A stretch of 64,000 nt of DNA from Dermacentor variabilis (Eukaryota; Arthropoda; Arachnida; Ixodida; Ixodidae): positions 209,505,627 through 209,569,626 of the forward strand of contig NC_134569.1 of the NCBI RefSeq assembly GCF_050947875.1. Reading direction: 5' to 3'. Positions 51,526 through 61,880 of this stretch are shown here, in pieces. A model generated the notes under the pieces. It had not been told where the DNA came from, ran no database searches, and was given only the letters and a program-made list of their open reading frames with translations. The position numbers and the translations under genes were made by a program. Position 1 is the first letter of the stretch; each line of letters begins with the position of its first letter.

Positions 51526-52193
51526 CTATTGCTGCTGGCCGAGCTCTTTGCAGTGCCATTCGATCTCGCGGTTGAGGGCGGCAATCCTCCTCCGAAGGTT
51601 GCGATTCAGTTTCTGCGTCTTCCATCTGGCCGTGAGGGAATTCTTGGCTTCGAGCAGGTGCGCCAATCGAGCGTCCATGCGATCAAGCTTGAGGCCCGTT
51701 TCGACGGTCCTGGTGACCGCAGCTACATCCTTCTTGAGCTGCGCTACGAGGTCCGCAAACGACTCGTATTTTTCGTGGTCGTCCTTCTTTCTCTTTCGGA
51801 AGGCGTCCCAGTCGACTATTTCGAAGGCCCTCTGCGGGGCCGCGCTGACCAGTAGGGAGATTTCCACGATGTAGTGGTCACTTCCCAGGATCTCTTGTAA
51901 GTTGTGCCACTCCGCTCCCGGCGCGTTCTTGACGAAGGCCAGGTCTGGGGTGGTGTCTCTCGAGACCGAGTTTCCCATGCGCGTGGGGTAATGGGGGTCG
52001 GTCATCAGTTCTAGGGAGCTGTCATTCGCTGCCTGCAGGAGTCTGCAGCCTTTGGGAATGCTTCTCACGTAGCCCCAAGCTTCGTGCGGCGCGTTGAAAT
52101 CTCCAGCCATAACGAGCGGGGTCTCCTTCGCCTTGGACGATGCCTTGGTTGTTAGGCTGTAGAAGGTCTGCCGGTTGTCCCTAGGCGAGCAGT
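51526..52193 (-). pseudogene. AP endonuclease of R1-like LINE, second part and linker
   Basis: Continues VYCSPRDNRQTFYSL, then VMAGDFNAPHEAWGY (catalytic Asp and Asn), TTPDLAFVKN and LGSDHYIVEISL (SDH box). All the endonuclease motifs are present, so only the insertion breaks the domain. The linker to RT follows, rich in charged residues, ending EWHCKELGQQQ. Confidence 0.9.
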
Positions 52194-52239
52194 ACACATT
52201 GATACTTGATGATGACTTGAGTACACATCATGAGTACAC

Positions 52240-53580
52240 ATGATGACTTCGAGCGTACCGGAATCTTGGAAAAACGCTAACATACTCCTAATCCATAAGA
52301 AAGGGGACGCCAAAGACCTGAAAAATGATAGACCGATCAGTTTACTGTCCGTTGCCTACAAAGTATTTACTAAGGTAATAGCAAATAAAATCAGGAACAC
52401 CTTAGACTTCCGTCAACCAAAGGACCAGGCAGGATTCCGTAAAGGCTACTCAACAATAGACCATATTCACACTATCAATCAGGTGATAGAAAAATGTGCG
52501 GAATATAACCAACCTTTATATATAGCTTTCATTGATTACGAGAAAGCGTTTGATTCAGTCGAAACCTCAGCAGTCATGGAGGCATTGCGGAATCAGGGTG
52601 TAGACGAGCCATATGTAAAAATACTGAAAGACATATATAGCGGCTCCACAGCCACCGTAGTCCTCCATAAAGAAAGCAACAAAATCTCTATAAAGAAAGG
52701 CGTCAGGCAGGGAGATACGATATCTCCGATGCTATTCACAGCGTGTTTACAGGAGGTATTCAGAGACCTGGATTGGGAAGAATTGGGGATAAGAGTTAAT
52801 GGAGAATACCTTAGTAACTTGCGATTCGCTGATGATATTGCCTTGCTCAGTAACTCAGGGGACCAACTGCAATGCATGCTCACTGACCTAGAGAGGCAAA
52901 GCCGAAGGGTGGGTCTAAAAATTAATCTGCAGAAAACTAAAGTAATGTTTAACAGTCTCGGAAGGGAACAGCAGTTTTCAATAGGTAGTGAGGCATTGGA
53001 TGTGGTAAGGGAATACATCTACTTAGGACAGGTAGTGACTGCGGATCCGGATCATGAGACTGAAATAATCAGAAGAATAAGAATGGGATGGGGTGCGTTT
53101 GGCAGGCATTCTCAGATCATGAACAGCAGGTTGCCATTATCCCTCAAGAGAAAAGTGTATGATAGCTGTGTCTTACCAGTACTCACCTACGGGGCAGAAA
53201 CCTGGAGGCTTACGAAAAGGGTTCTACTCAAATTGAGGACGACGCAACGAGCTATGGAAAGAAGAATGATAGGTGTTACGTTAAGGGATAAGAAAAGAGC
53301 AGATTGGGTGAGGGAACAAACGCGAGTTAATGATATCTTAGTTGAAATGAAGAAAAAGAAATGGACATGGGCAGGACACGTAATGAGGAGGGAAGATAAC
53401 CGATGGTCATTAAGAGTTACGGAATGGATTCCAAGGGAAGGAAAGCGTAGCAGAGGGCGGCAGAAAGTTAGGTGGGCGGATGAAATTAAGAAGTTTGCAG
53501 GGACAACATGGCCACAATTAGCACATGACCGGGGTAGTTGGAGAAGTATGGGAGAGGCCTTTGCCCTGCAGTGGGCATAA
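52240..53580 (+). CDS. RTE reverse transcriptase, 5'-truncated but open
   Basis: A 446-codon frame with no stop. RT motifs in order: IHKKGDAKDLKNDRPISLLS, AGFRKGYSTIDHI, LYIAFIDYEKAFDSV, KKGVRQGDTISPMLF, RFADDIALLSNS (catalytic pair), GLKINLQKTKVM, YLGQVV. Then an RTE-type C-terminus with WAGHVMRREDNRW and GRQKVRWADEIKKFAG. The endonuclease is missing and the ATG at 52240 lies in junction filler. Homology starts at about VPESWKN, so the start is fortuitous. The open frame points to a recent insertion; translation is not implied. Confidence 0.92.
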   Translation: MMTSSVPESWKNANILLIHKKGDAKDLKNDRPISLLSVAYKVFTKVIANKIRNTLDFRQPKDQAGFRKGYSTIDHIHTINQVIEKCAEYNQPLYIAFIDYEKAFDSVETSAVMEALRNQGVDEPYVKILKDIYSGSTATVVLHKESNKISIKKGVRQGDTISPMLFTACLQEVFRDLDWEELGIRVNGEYLSNLRFADDIALLSNSGDQLQCMLTDLERQSRRVGLKINLQKTKVMFNSLGREQQFSIGSEALDVVREYIYLGQVVTADPDHETEIIRRIRMGWGAFGRHSQIMNSRLPLSLKRKVYDSCVLPVLTYGAETWRLTKRVLLKLRTTQRAMERRMIGVTLRDKKRADWVREQTRVNDILVEMKKKKWTWAGHVMRREDNRWSLRVTEWIPREGKRSRGRQKVRWADEIKKFAGTTWPQLAHDRGSWRSMGEAFALQWA

Positions 53581-53588
53581 CCAGGCTG

Positions 53589-53606
53589 CTGATGATGATG
53601 ATGATG
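53589..53606 (+). repeat. GAT-repeat tail of RTE LINE
   Basis: Six GAT units end the element directly before the duplicated target ACACATTGATA. Confidence 0.85.
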
Positions 53607-53617
53607 ACACATTGATA

Positions 53618-53960
53618 ACGTGGACGCTGTTCTTGAGCCAACTGTTTGGTATGATCTCGACGAGCAACGCTTCCAGCTTGGTGTTGCCAAGACGGAGATC
53701 GTGCTCCTGGAAGGCGCACTTATTTGCAATAAGTATCGCGATGCTGAGCCCGTTCTCCGCCAACGAGGAGACAGCTCGGTACCCCTGGAGGGAAATCGTT
53801 TCCATTCCCGTTTCCTGTAGCAAAATCACGCGGGGCCTCTCTTGCGGCTCCCGGGCCTTGATGAACTGCACCAGTTGAGGCTTGCGCCTCCGGAAGCTGG
53901 CGCAGTTCGACTGCCAGACGATGAGCTTACTATCCGGTCTGGCTATGGTTGGGCATGTTG
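53618..53960 (-). pseudogene. AP endonuclease of R1-like LINE, first part
   Basis: Reads LIVWQSNCASFRRRKPQLVQ, VILLQETGMETISLQGYRAV and VEIIPNSWLKNSVHVIN. The glutamate in QETG is the metal ligand of AP-type endonucleases. It stops at HVIN, where the RTE insertion begins. The next residues (VYCSPRDN) are at 52197 on the other side. Confidence 0.88.
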
Positions 53961-55670
53961 GACTGGAGCTGGGCTGAGATGCCATATTGCTCGTCAGCCC
54001 ACGACTGCTGGTTGTCTTGTAGCATTTCACTGGACACCGCCTCCGGCCTGGCGGCGTCGCCGCAGTGTACGTCACATCGCTTGGCAAGCTCGTTCTCAAG
54101 CAGTTGCACTCTGAGTAGAAGCGCCTGGTTACTCTGTACCAGCTCGGCAAAGGATTTTTGCATGCGGTCCAAGGACCTCTGCATGGCAGCCTCCGCCGTG
54201 CTCACATCCTCAACAGTACCCTGGGAGGAGGTGACTCTGCGCTTGACCACTCTTGCTGTGGCCCCTTCTTCCGTAGACGTTTGCTTTGGCGCGGCCGCTT
54301 GAACGGCGCTGGCGTTTCGGAAGGCCTCAAAGTCGGCCTTCATTTTCCGGATTTCCTCCTTGAGACTGGCGTTTTCGTTAATCAACTGTGCGATCCTGGG
54401 ATCATGCGCCCGCTCGCTCTCCTGTGCGGCGGCGTGTTGCGTCCGGCCCGTCTGCTTCGTCTGTTTCACCTTGTCGGCCCAGGTGGGACCTCCTGCGATG
54501 CGCACGTTGGACTTGGAGCGGCCCCTAGATTGAGAGCGCCCTCGTTGCATGGAGCGCTCATGTGAGCGGGAGCGCGTTCTAGATCGGGAAAGACTGCGCA
54601 AGCGGGAGCGCCCCCTCGAAGAGCTCCTCTTCCGTAGTGCTGACGTCAGTGTCTGGCTCATCTCGCGTGCCGCGTTGCCGCCCTTCTTGGCGTCTCCAGT
54701 TTTCTGCCGCCGGCGCCTTCGGCGTCTCTGCCTGACGACATACGGCGTTTGGAAGCGTTGCTCGCACTTACGATCAGCCGTTGCGTGAGGGCCTCCGCAT
54801 ATGCCGTATTTCGCCTCACACTGGTGGCCTTCAGTGGGGGACGCAGCTCCGCATCCCCTGCACTTCTTCACGCTCGGGGTCGGACATACAACGGCCCTGT
54901 GGCCCGGTTCCCCACAACCGTAGCACACATCAACTTGCCTTCTGTATAGAGAGCAGGGCAGCATGCCCGCTCCACACATGACAAAGTTCGGCACCCTCAG
55001 TCCGTCGAACAGGACGATAACCGTAGTGGCGGTCTTGATGCGACGCATCTCCAACGCGGTGGGGCACCGGCGGTGTACGATCATTGCGCGGACCTGAGCG
55101 TCGTTGAACTCAACGTCGACTCCTCTCACAACACCCTTGCATGTATTGTCCGAGGCGGCCATGTACGCGGCCACTTCAAAGACCCCTTCGCGCAGGTGTA
55201 TCTGTTGAACCATCGCGTAAGCACGCGCGTTCCTTTCTTCTGGTGTTGAGACGACGTAGATGTTTTGCACGTTCTTTGGGCAGACGATGTCTTCGCCAAC
55301 CTCGTTGGGTGAAAGCGCCGCCGCCATAGCCAGCGCCTGTGCCACTCTAATAGTGCTGATCTTGTTCACGTCGAGGCCACCCCTTGGCCTAACGATGACT
55401 CGAATATGGTCCCGTGGCAGTCTCGGGAGCCTTGAGGCTGCGGCTAGCTTCTTCAGCGCGTTCCGCTGGGCGGCCGTCCCGCTTCCCTGCTTTACCGGGC
55501 TCAGTGTCGACTTGCCTTGCCTTCTTAGTCTTGCCCGTTGCCGTGGTCCAGCCGGGGCACCTTGCTTCTTCGGATGTGATTTGTGCCCCCTCCACCATCT
55601 CGACTTCGGGCATGATGCCCCACCACCCCGGAGTTAGGCCAAGGCCTAGCCCGTACTCCTCACCAGCGTT
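53930..55670 (-). pseudogene. ORF1 of R1-like LINE
   Basis: The main frame 53930-55369 has 479 codons. It carries CYGCGEPGHRAVVC and CRGCGAASPTEGHQC, and a third knuckle whose first Cys is Tyr (YGICGGPHATADRKC). An SR/RS-rich basic tract follows (RSRLRSLSRSRTRSRSHERS), then a coiled-coil like part (INENASLKEEIRKMKADFEA). The N-terminal part (55389-55613, MPEVEMVEGAQITSEEAR) is in another frame; a frameshift near 55430 separates them. ORF1 would coat the element RNA. The stop overlaps the ORF2 start region. Confidence 0.85.
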
Positions 55671-55900
55671 AACCCGTTAGGGTTAGCTCCGCCCGGCGTG
55701 GCGAAAAGTTCAAGGTCGTATAAAAGTTCCAGAAAAGCACCTACCGATATAAATCCGGTATCGGCTTGATCCCCGCAACAAACTGCGTCGAATGATGCAC
55801 AGTGTTCAAGCGTTTTCGCGGGCTGTACCATCGAAAACATTTGAGGAAACGGGAACCGATGTTTGCGCGTCCGCACTTCTCGGCGCCCCCTGGCGATCCT
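55671..55900 (-). promoter_or_regulatory. 5' leader of R1-like LINE
   Basis: About 230 bases between ORF1 and the duplicated target. The element's 5' end on the minus strand reads AGGATCGCCAGGGGGCGCCG. LINE promoters are internal to this region; no motif is certain. Confidence 0.5.
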
Positions 55901-55915
55901 CATCGAGGTCGCAGA

Positions 55916-58900
55916 AATCCAGCAGGAGATAGGCATTCAGTGTGTCTGGAACAGTGTTTGAACGTCAGCATGAAAAAGTATTAAGCGTGAATAACTGTCG
56001 TCAATTTGTTCGTGCCTGCTACCCCATGAAACTCTACTGTACACGAAAGGGGCTTTGGTGGAAGGAAACGGAAGATTTTTTCAGAGAAGCTTGATAGTTT
56101 TGAAACAGCCGAGACGGGACGGTACTTACAGAGTTTTGAGCGAACAGAAACCTGGCGCCTTTAAAGATGCAACTTCGTAGACGCTCTTTGATGTCCTTTG
56201 TGTTCTGTAGAAAATTCGAACATTTCATCACCACATTGAATCTTAAATAGGATAGAGAGGCAACTGAAAGGAACTTTCTAAAGTTAGATTTGCAATAAGC
56301 GACAAGCCGTCCTTTAGTGGCTATAAATTGTCTTAAGTGGCAATCCATCTTCAAACATTTTGCCACAAGTGTCTCTTATATAATAACGTTCTATCACACC
56401 CGCAACACTCCTTACTACAGCAAAAATGAAATATGTATCTACAGTTCTTTTATTATTCGTTTGTATTGACGCGTGTACATAAGTTATTGTCTATTGGATA
56501 TTTATCTCTCGTTATCGCGCCTGTTAAATTACTTTCTGCACGCTTGCGTGTCGTATGCTAACGCGAGTGTTTCTTCGTAGAAAGGAAGACAATGTTACGG
56601 TACGAGTGCTCCTACCGCGGAAGCGGAAATGTGATAATCTCAACTATGATACATATCACAGCTAAGGCAAATTATCGTACACACAGAGGAAAACAACACC
56701 CTCGTCTGAAATATTGCGAAGTTTGCTGAAGACCGCTGGCGACCTTTACGAACAGCAAAACTTCACTTGTCATGATTGTTGCTTTCATCATGTTACTATA
56801 CGTTTTCGTACAATCTACCAAGGGTACCAATGTCGTTTTCGTATGTCAAATCTTTAGTTACCTTTTGGACCCCGGGATTTACGTAAGCGTAGCAAAGTCT
56901 GTATCCCAGGCACAACTTCTCAGCAATCTGAAACATACGAATAATATAAGCAATGAACTGCCACCTCGGGCCCCCTAGAGTGCTAAGGTCTATTAATACT
57001 TCAACGCGCCACGTGCTAAGTATACGCGCAAAAATGGTGAATGAATTATATCCGTTGTTGTTATCGTCCTCAAGTCGTTAAAATTTGTGCAGCCAATTTC
57101 TTCGGAATGTAAGTGCATGTCTGAGAGCTTGAGAAAGTACATTATAAGGGCTCTTTCTGGTAATGTAACTCTCTATTCAGCTCTAGAAAGCAAGAACAGC
57201 AAAGATATGTTGACATTTCTAGTATCGAACTTGAGTGAACAAGGTTATTGTTGTGCAGGGGCCGCTTGATTTTCAAACAAAAACGCATAATGTAATATTG
57301 GCAATGGCTGGGTTATCCAGAATCAGCTATGCTCATGTAGCGCGTTGTGGATGATCCTCTGAGAAAAAACATTTCAAGCACATTCGCTTTCAATAGGGAG
57401 CGGCGTTGAGAAGCAGAAATGAAATGGTTCTTGTCTACAATAGGCACCACCGCCCAAGTTGTGCTGTGGTGCTAAACTCCTGGTTTCAACAATAGAAAAT
57501 TTGTCCTCCATGATAGACGACGAATAGGAGAGGTAGCAAACATAGATCAGTCATAAAAACAATGTTTGCGATAGTACTATACCCTACATTACTATCTTTA
57601 GTGAGCACTTTCAAACTTGCATTCTTACCGCGCCTCGAATATAGCTGTCAAACTGGTGGAAGGAATGGCGAGCGTCTTATGGTTACATGTAACTGGAAAC
57701 ATGTCTACATGTTTTGTCATGTACAGTTTGCCTGCGTTAAGACACCCTTACAAGGAATTCTTCTAATTCATGCCAATATAGAGAGTACGCAGCGAATAAA
57801 CTTCGTTGCCTGGCCACTGCCTGTTATGAGACAAAAACGCAAGCCACCTAGATGTGCCACATCAAGTTATTGACCATACTCTACAGAGTGCTCAATTTTC
57901 GAAACACTAAAGAGAGAACATTAGGTTAATATATAATCGGTGATGGAAAACACACTATGGGTAAGTCTATGGGTTCAGACGCCGCGGTACACATGCTAAT
58001 AGGTGACTTAATTCACGGCAGGGGTTCCTAATGGAAGGCTTGCAAGTGCTATACAGCGCGTTCTACGAATTCTTTAAGTAACATGTAAAAATAACAGTAC
58101 GGTTCCTTCGGAGACATGCCGTCAGCGGTGGCGACCAAGGGGTGACGGTTTATAAGACGTAATGAGCGTCTAATTAACAAACACATTATTGATTAAATTT
58201 TAATCCTTTAGTGTCAGGGCGCTCATTGTAATTGAGAAATTGAGCCGAGCTCTCGCTACAAACCATTACAACTTTTCGGAGGCTGCAGCGAGCGCGAAAT
58301 TGCGCTCCTCCAGGCGGGTATTTAACAGCAGGTATTTTAAGCCCTATATAGCACTCTGTTGCACTTTTAACACTTTTCCTAATTATGTGATGCTAAGGAG
58401 GTGTTCATGCCTTTTTTGGCGCCGGCTACTCTTTCTCTCGTAGAAATCCAAGTAATGAAGGCCACAGACATGAGAAGACTAATGAAATAATACTCGAACT
58501 TAAAGTCAGCTATTATAAATAATTCAAGCATTCAGTCTTAAACCATCTCACATTGTGAAGACAGAAAACAGAAAGTCCACTCACATATGCGCGATAAGTT
58601 CAGCGTAAAGTCCAGTCACACAATTACGCAAAAGAAAGGGTGCATAGGAAAACACGAAATGAGCTAACACGAAGGTACATGATTCAATGCATAGAATCGA
58701 AGAAAGTCAACTGAATGTTTTCGGAAAATATTGCTCTTAGCCAGAAATATCTGCAGCGCCATTGACGCTCGCCTTTCGAATCGATGTGTGGCTATGCACA
58801 CAGCGTAATGTGGAAAACGACAGCCCAGGCGCTAACAGCACCGGTAACGCAGGTTTTCAGACAGTGCCCGACTTCAACCAGTGCTGTTCGCTGCGGACCT

Positions 58901-58980
58901 TTCCGGATCCACGGCCCTCATCCAATAGCCTTCTTTTGTGTTTGGGTTAAGATGGCTAAAATGGCTAAGCCGAAGGCTAA
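55916..58980. other. No gene seen
   Basis: About 3 kb of AT-rich sequence with only short ORFs. None shows a domain, signal peptide or codon pattern that I could trust, and I recognise no transposon. It may be intergenic or intronic host DNA. Confidence 0.5.
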
Positions 58981-58989
58981 GATGCGCCA

Positions 58990-59340
58990 GCCACAAGGAA
59001 GTGTTCAGTGAAAATAAAAAATTAACGGGATGAAAGGAACAAAACCATCCTTTACGGTTTATTTAAAAGGATTGTTGTCTCAGAAAACCTAAAGACGTCT
59101 TCTTGGGAAACTAGTGCATGCTCTCATAAAATTAAATGTGGATGGAAAGGTTTTAGCGTTTTTGTAGTGTTCGTGAAAATAAATCTGTCTCTCCCTCTCG
59201 AAAGTTGCACATGTTATTGAAATGTGATTCACGATAATAGGTTCTTCGCATTGTTCACAGTCAGGTTTTTGTTCTCTCAGTAGGGAATTGTGGATCAGGC
59301 GTGTGTGTGTTCTATGCGAAGAAACATAAAATTACTTCGA
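58990..59340 (-). pseudogene. I-like LINE 3' end fragment
   Basis: The minus frame reads HTRLIHNSLLREQKPDCEQC then EEPIIVNHISITCATFERE, the Cys/His end that closes ORF2 in I-like LINEs (compare the end at 24023-24520). Only the C-terminal end and a short tail remain, so this is a heavily 5'-truncated copy. It abuts the gypsy relic that starts near 59290. Confidence 0.65.
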
Positions 59341-61400
59341 TGTATCCTTCTTGTGTCAAACGTTATCGAAGTTTCTGTGGAAGGTGTTGTTCGCACATGT
59401 GCTTTTGCAGACACAGGTGCTGTCGTTTCTGTTCTTAACGCAACTACTTGGAGTACGCTCCTAGAAAGTGGCGTATTTTGGGGCGTAGCCTCTAGCCGCT
59501 TGTACTGCCAGTGTCATTATTTAATGAGTTCCCCTCATCGTTGACTTCATCGTCCTTGTAGCCTGCTCTCACGACATCACACTTGTCTGAGATTTTCTCT
59601 CTTGTAACAACGCCTTTATCGACTGCGGCTGCGCTGAACTTGGGCTCTTCCGCTATATGATGAGTCCATCAACAACATTAATCAGTCTTTAGGCAAATTC
59701 TGCGTCAACAAAATCATACATATTTCTCCGACCACGTCAGTTCTTGCACCCGTACTCTGCAGCGACCTTTCCGACGAAATTGTATTCTTTGAGGCGCCAA
59801 ACTTCTTTCTGACTCGGAAGGCTCTTTTTTGGCCTCATGCGACCGTCGACATTTTCACCAGTTCCTGTACCATCTTTGTTCCCAGTCCCCTTCCGTTTCC
59901 CATCAAGCTGATTCGGGGTGAATGTCTTGCATGCGTGCAACCCGTTGATTCCTGGGACATCTTAAACGTCCCCCGTGAGTCGTCTACCGACCTCGATGCG
60001 CTGAGTGGCCTTAACTTTTCCGGCGATCGGTTCATCTATCGCCAATGGACTCGCTGCTCCTCAACGATCTAAGCTTCTCCAGCTGATGTGCTAGTTCAGC
60101 AAATATTTCGACGTTGCTCAGACTGGTCTTGGCTGCATCTCAACTGCTCTTTACTACACCGACACTGGCTGTAGCTCAGCGCTGGGTCAACGACCGTACC
60201 GTGTTTCCGCCGAATAATGCCCCATTATTACAAATCATGTCGACGACATGCTACGGTGAGGCATAATCCGTCCGTCATATAGACCATGGGCTTCTCCCGT
60301 AGTTTTTGTTAATAAAGAAGAGGTGGTTCCGCCCACTTCTGCATGAATTACCGGCGCTTTAACACGATCACTGCAGAAGACGTATCGACGGTCTCCTTAT
60401 TTGCTGACAAGGCGCCGAGTAATTTTGGTCTTTAGATATGCGCTCCGGGTGTGGGCAGTGATCCGTCGCAGACGTTGATCGTCCCAGGGCTTCCATCATT
60501 GAACCTGACCGGTTATACGAATTCAATGTCATGCCCTGTGGCCTTTGCAATGCGCCCGCTACCTTCGAGCGCATGATGGTCTAAGTGCAGCGTGGCTTAA
60601 AGTACCACATATGTCTCTGCTACTTGAACGACATAGTCGTCCTTGCTCCCGATTTTGCAACGCACCTGAAGCGCCTCAAATACGTCCCGATATGTCTAAA
60701 GGATGCTGCGCTGCAACTCAATCTCAAGAAATACCGCTTCGCTGCGCGGCAGCTGATGATTCTCGGCCACGTTGTGTCCAAGGACGGCATACTTCCCGAC
60801 CTCGCTAAAGTCCATGCTGTCGCCGACTTTCCTAACCGGATGACGATCAAATATAAGGGCTCTGCTCCTACTTTTACCGGTTTGTTCGTAATTTCGTGTC
60901 TATCATGTCACCTCTGACACAACTCCTTCGCAGCGCCAGCGAGCTATGGTCGTGGTCTTCAGAGTGATACCCCCGTTCTCCATTATCCGCCGTCTCCTAA
61001 CTTCTCCCCAATACTGCGACATTGCGACTCCATGGTTGCAAGTGAAGTGCCCATGGATTCCAGCGGTGTCGGTCTTGCTACTGTTCTTGCACCATGGGAA
61101 GCTGGTTTTCCAACTATGTCGTCGCATATGCCACTCGAACGCTCACGAAAGCATAACCAAACTACAGTGTTACCGAGAAAGAACGGTTGGCAATAGTTTG
61201 GGCGCTAGGCAAGTTTTGTCCTTATCTATATGGCCGTGCCTTGGACGTTGTCACAGACCACCTTGCGATGTCTTGGCTGTCTTTATTATATATTATATAT
61301 TTATTGCGATGTCTTGGCTGTCTTTATATAGCCGCTATAGCTATACAAAATACTCAACCAAACTTATTTCTTTAAAATGTGCCGCATGTTTTTGAAGAAG
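59290..61400 (+). pseudogene. Ty3/gypsy protease-RT-RNase H relic (plus strand)
   Basis: Protease at 59290-59470 with FADTGAVVSVLN (intact DTGA). A ACSHDI region follows. RT at about 60200-60850 with GIIRPSYRPWASPVV, MPCGLCNAPATFERMM in shifted frames, ICLCYLNDIVVLAPDFATHL (YLDD has become YLND), and LGHVVSKDGILPDLAKV. RNase H at about 61100-61290 with [18 protein letters not shown] and [11 protein letters not shown]. The frame is broken many times, and no integrase or LTR is seen. Confidence 0.85.
61265..61326 (+). repeat. Direct repeat around an AT-rich insert
   Basis: GCGATGTCTTGGCTGTCTTT occurs twice (61266 and 61306 starts), separated by TTATATATTATA-type sequence. It is a small local duplication inside the RNase H relic. 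Confidence 0.8.
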
Positions 61401-61880
61401 CCGGATACGCGCATGTTTTTTTTTCTTCGAACACAAATGAATCAGTACAGAACTTCCGGAACCAGTTTCAACCGTTACAATTTTCATTTCGGAGCGTTCG
61501 CCTTAACCGTACGGAAGTGTGGGAACCGTAACTGAACACGAATTTTTGTTCGGTACCCTTCATAGTACCATGCAGCAAGTCGTGTTACATGGATATCAGA
61601 CGCCAGCGGCTTTGTTATTACAGGCGCGCAAACGCCACATAGGTAAGGACAGTGTATTCGCACGAGCCGCTCTAACCATTCTGCTAATACGCTACGCAAT
61701 AGCGACACCGCATAAACAGCAACTGCAAACCACGCGCACCATTAATCGATGCCCGTTAAGCCATTACTAATTACGTTACATAAAAGTGAGTAAACTTTAT
61801 TCACCCGAAAATTAAAGCCTTAAGAACTGCTACTGCTCGAATAGAGCGAAGGTATCACGTATCAGAGTTACTTACGGAGC
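61401..61880. other. No gene seen between two gypsy relics
   Basis: Short spacer between a plus-strand and a minus-strand gypsy relic. It could hold decayed LTR or flank sequence; no terminal repeats are recognised. Confidence 0.4.

Larger units (their letters stand above)
52205..53606 (+). mobile_element. 5'-truncated RTE-clade LINE nested in R1-like LINE
   Basis: 1402 bp on the plus strand, inserted in the endonuclease of the R1-like LINE. ACACATTGATA is duplicated exactly at both sides (52194-52204 and 53607-53617), and its removal restores HVINVYCSP. The 3' end is a GAT repeat (53589-53606). Only the RT half and C-terminus are present. The 5' junction carries about 40 bases of filler with repeated GTACACA. 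Confidence 0.95.
48869..55900 (-). mobile_element. Full-length R1-like LINE (split by an RTE copy)
   Basis: CATCGAGGTCGCAGA occurs at 48854-48868 and again at 55901-55915, exactly at the two element edges, as a 15-bp target duplication. Minus strand order: 5' leader, ORF1 with CCHC knuckles, ORF2 with AP endonuclease, RT, RNase H, short 3' tail with CTGT repeats at 48864-48888. Without the RTE insertion (52205-53606 plus 11 bp) it is about 5.6 kb. The RT keeps YADD. A few frameshifts remain, so it is inactive but fairly young. The clade call (R1/I side) rests on RNase H presence and ORF1 zinc knuckles. Confidence 0.9.

Noticed and set aside
54549..54788. Arg-rich plus-strand ORFs opposite ORF1
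   Set aside because: They are the antisense of the SR-rich tract of the LINE ORF1.
56034..56366. Minus ORF of 110 codons as a possible host gene
   Set aside because: No domain, no start context or splice pattern that I can support, and no similarity that I recognise.
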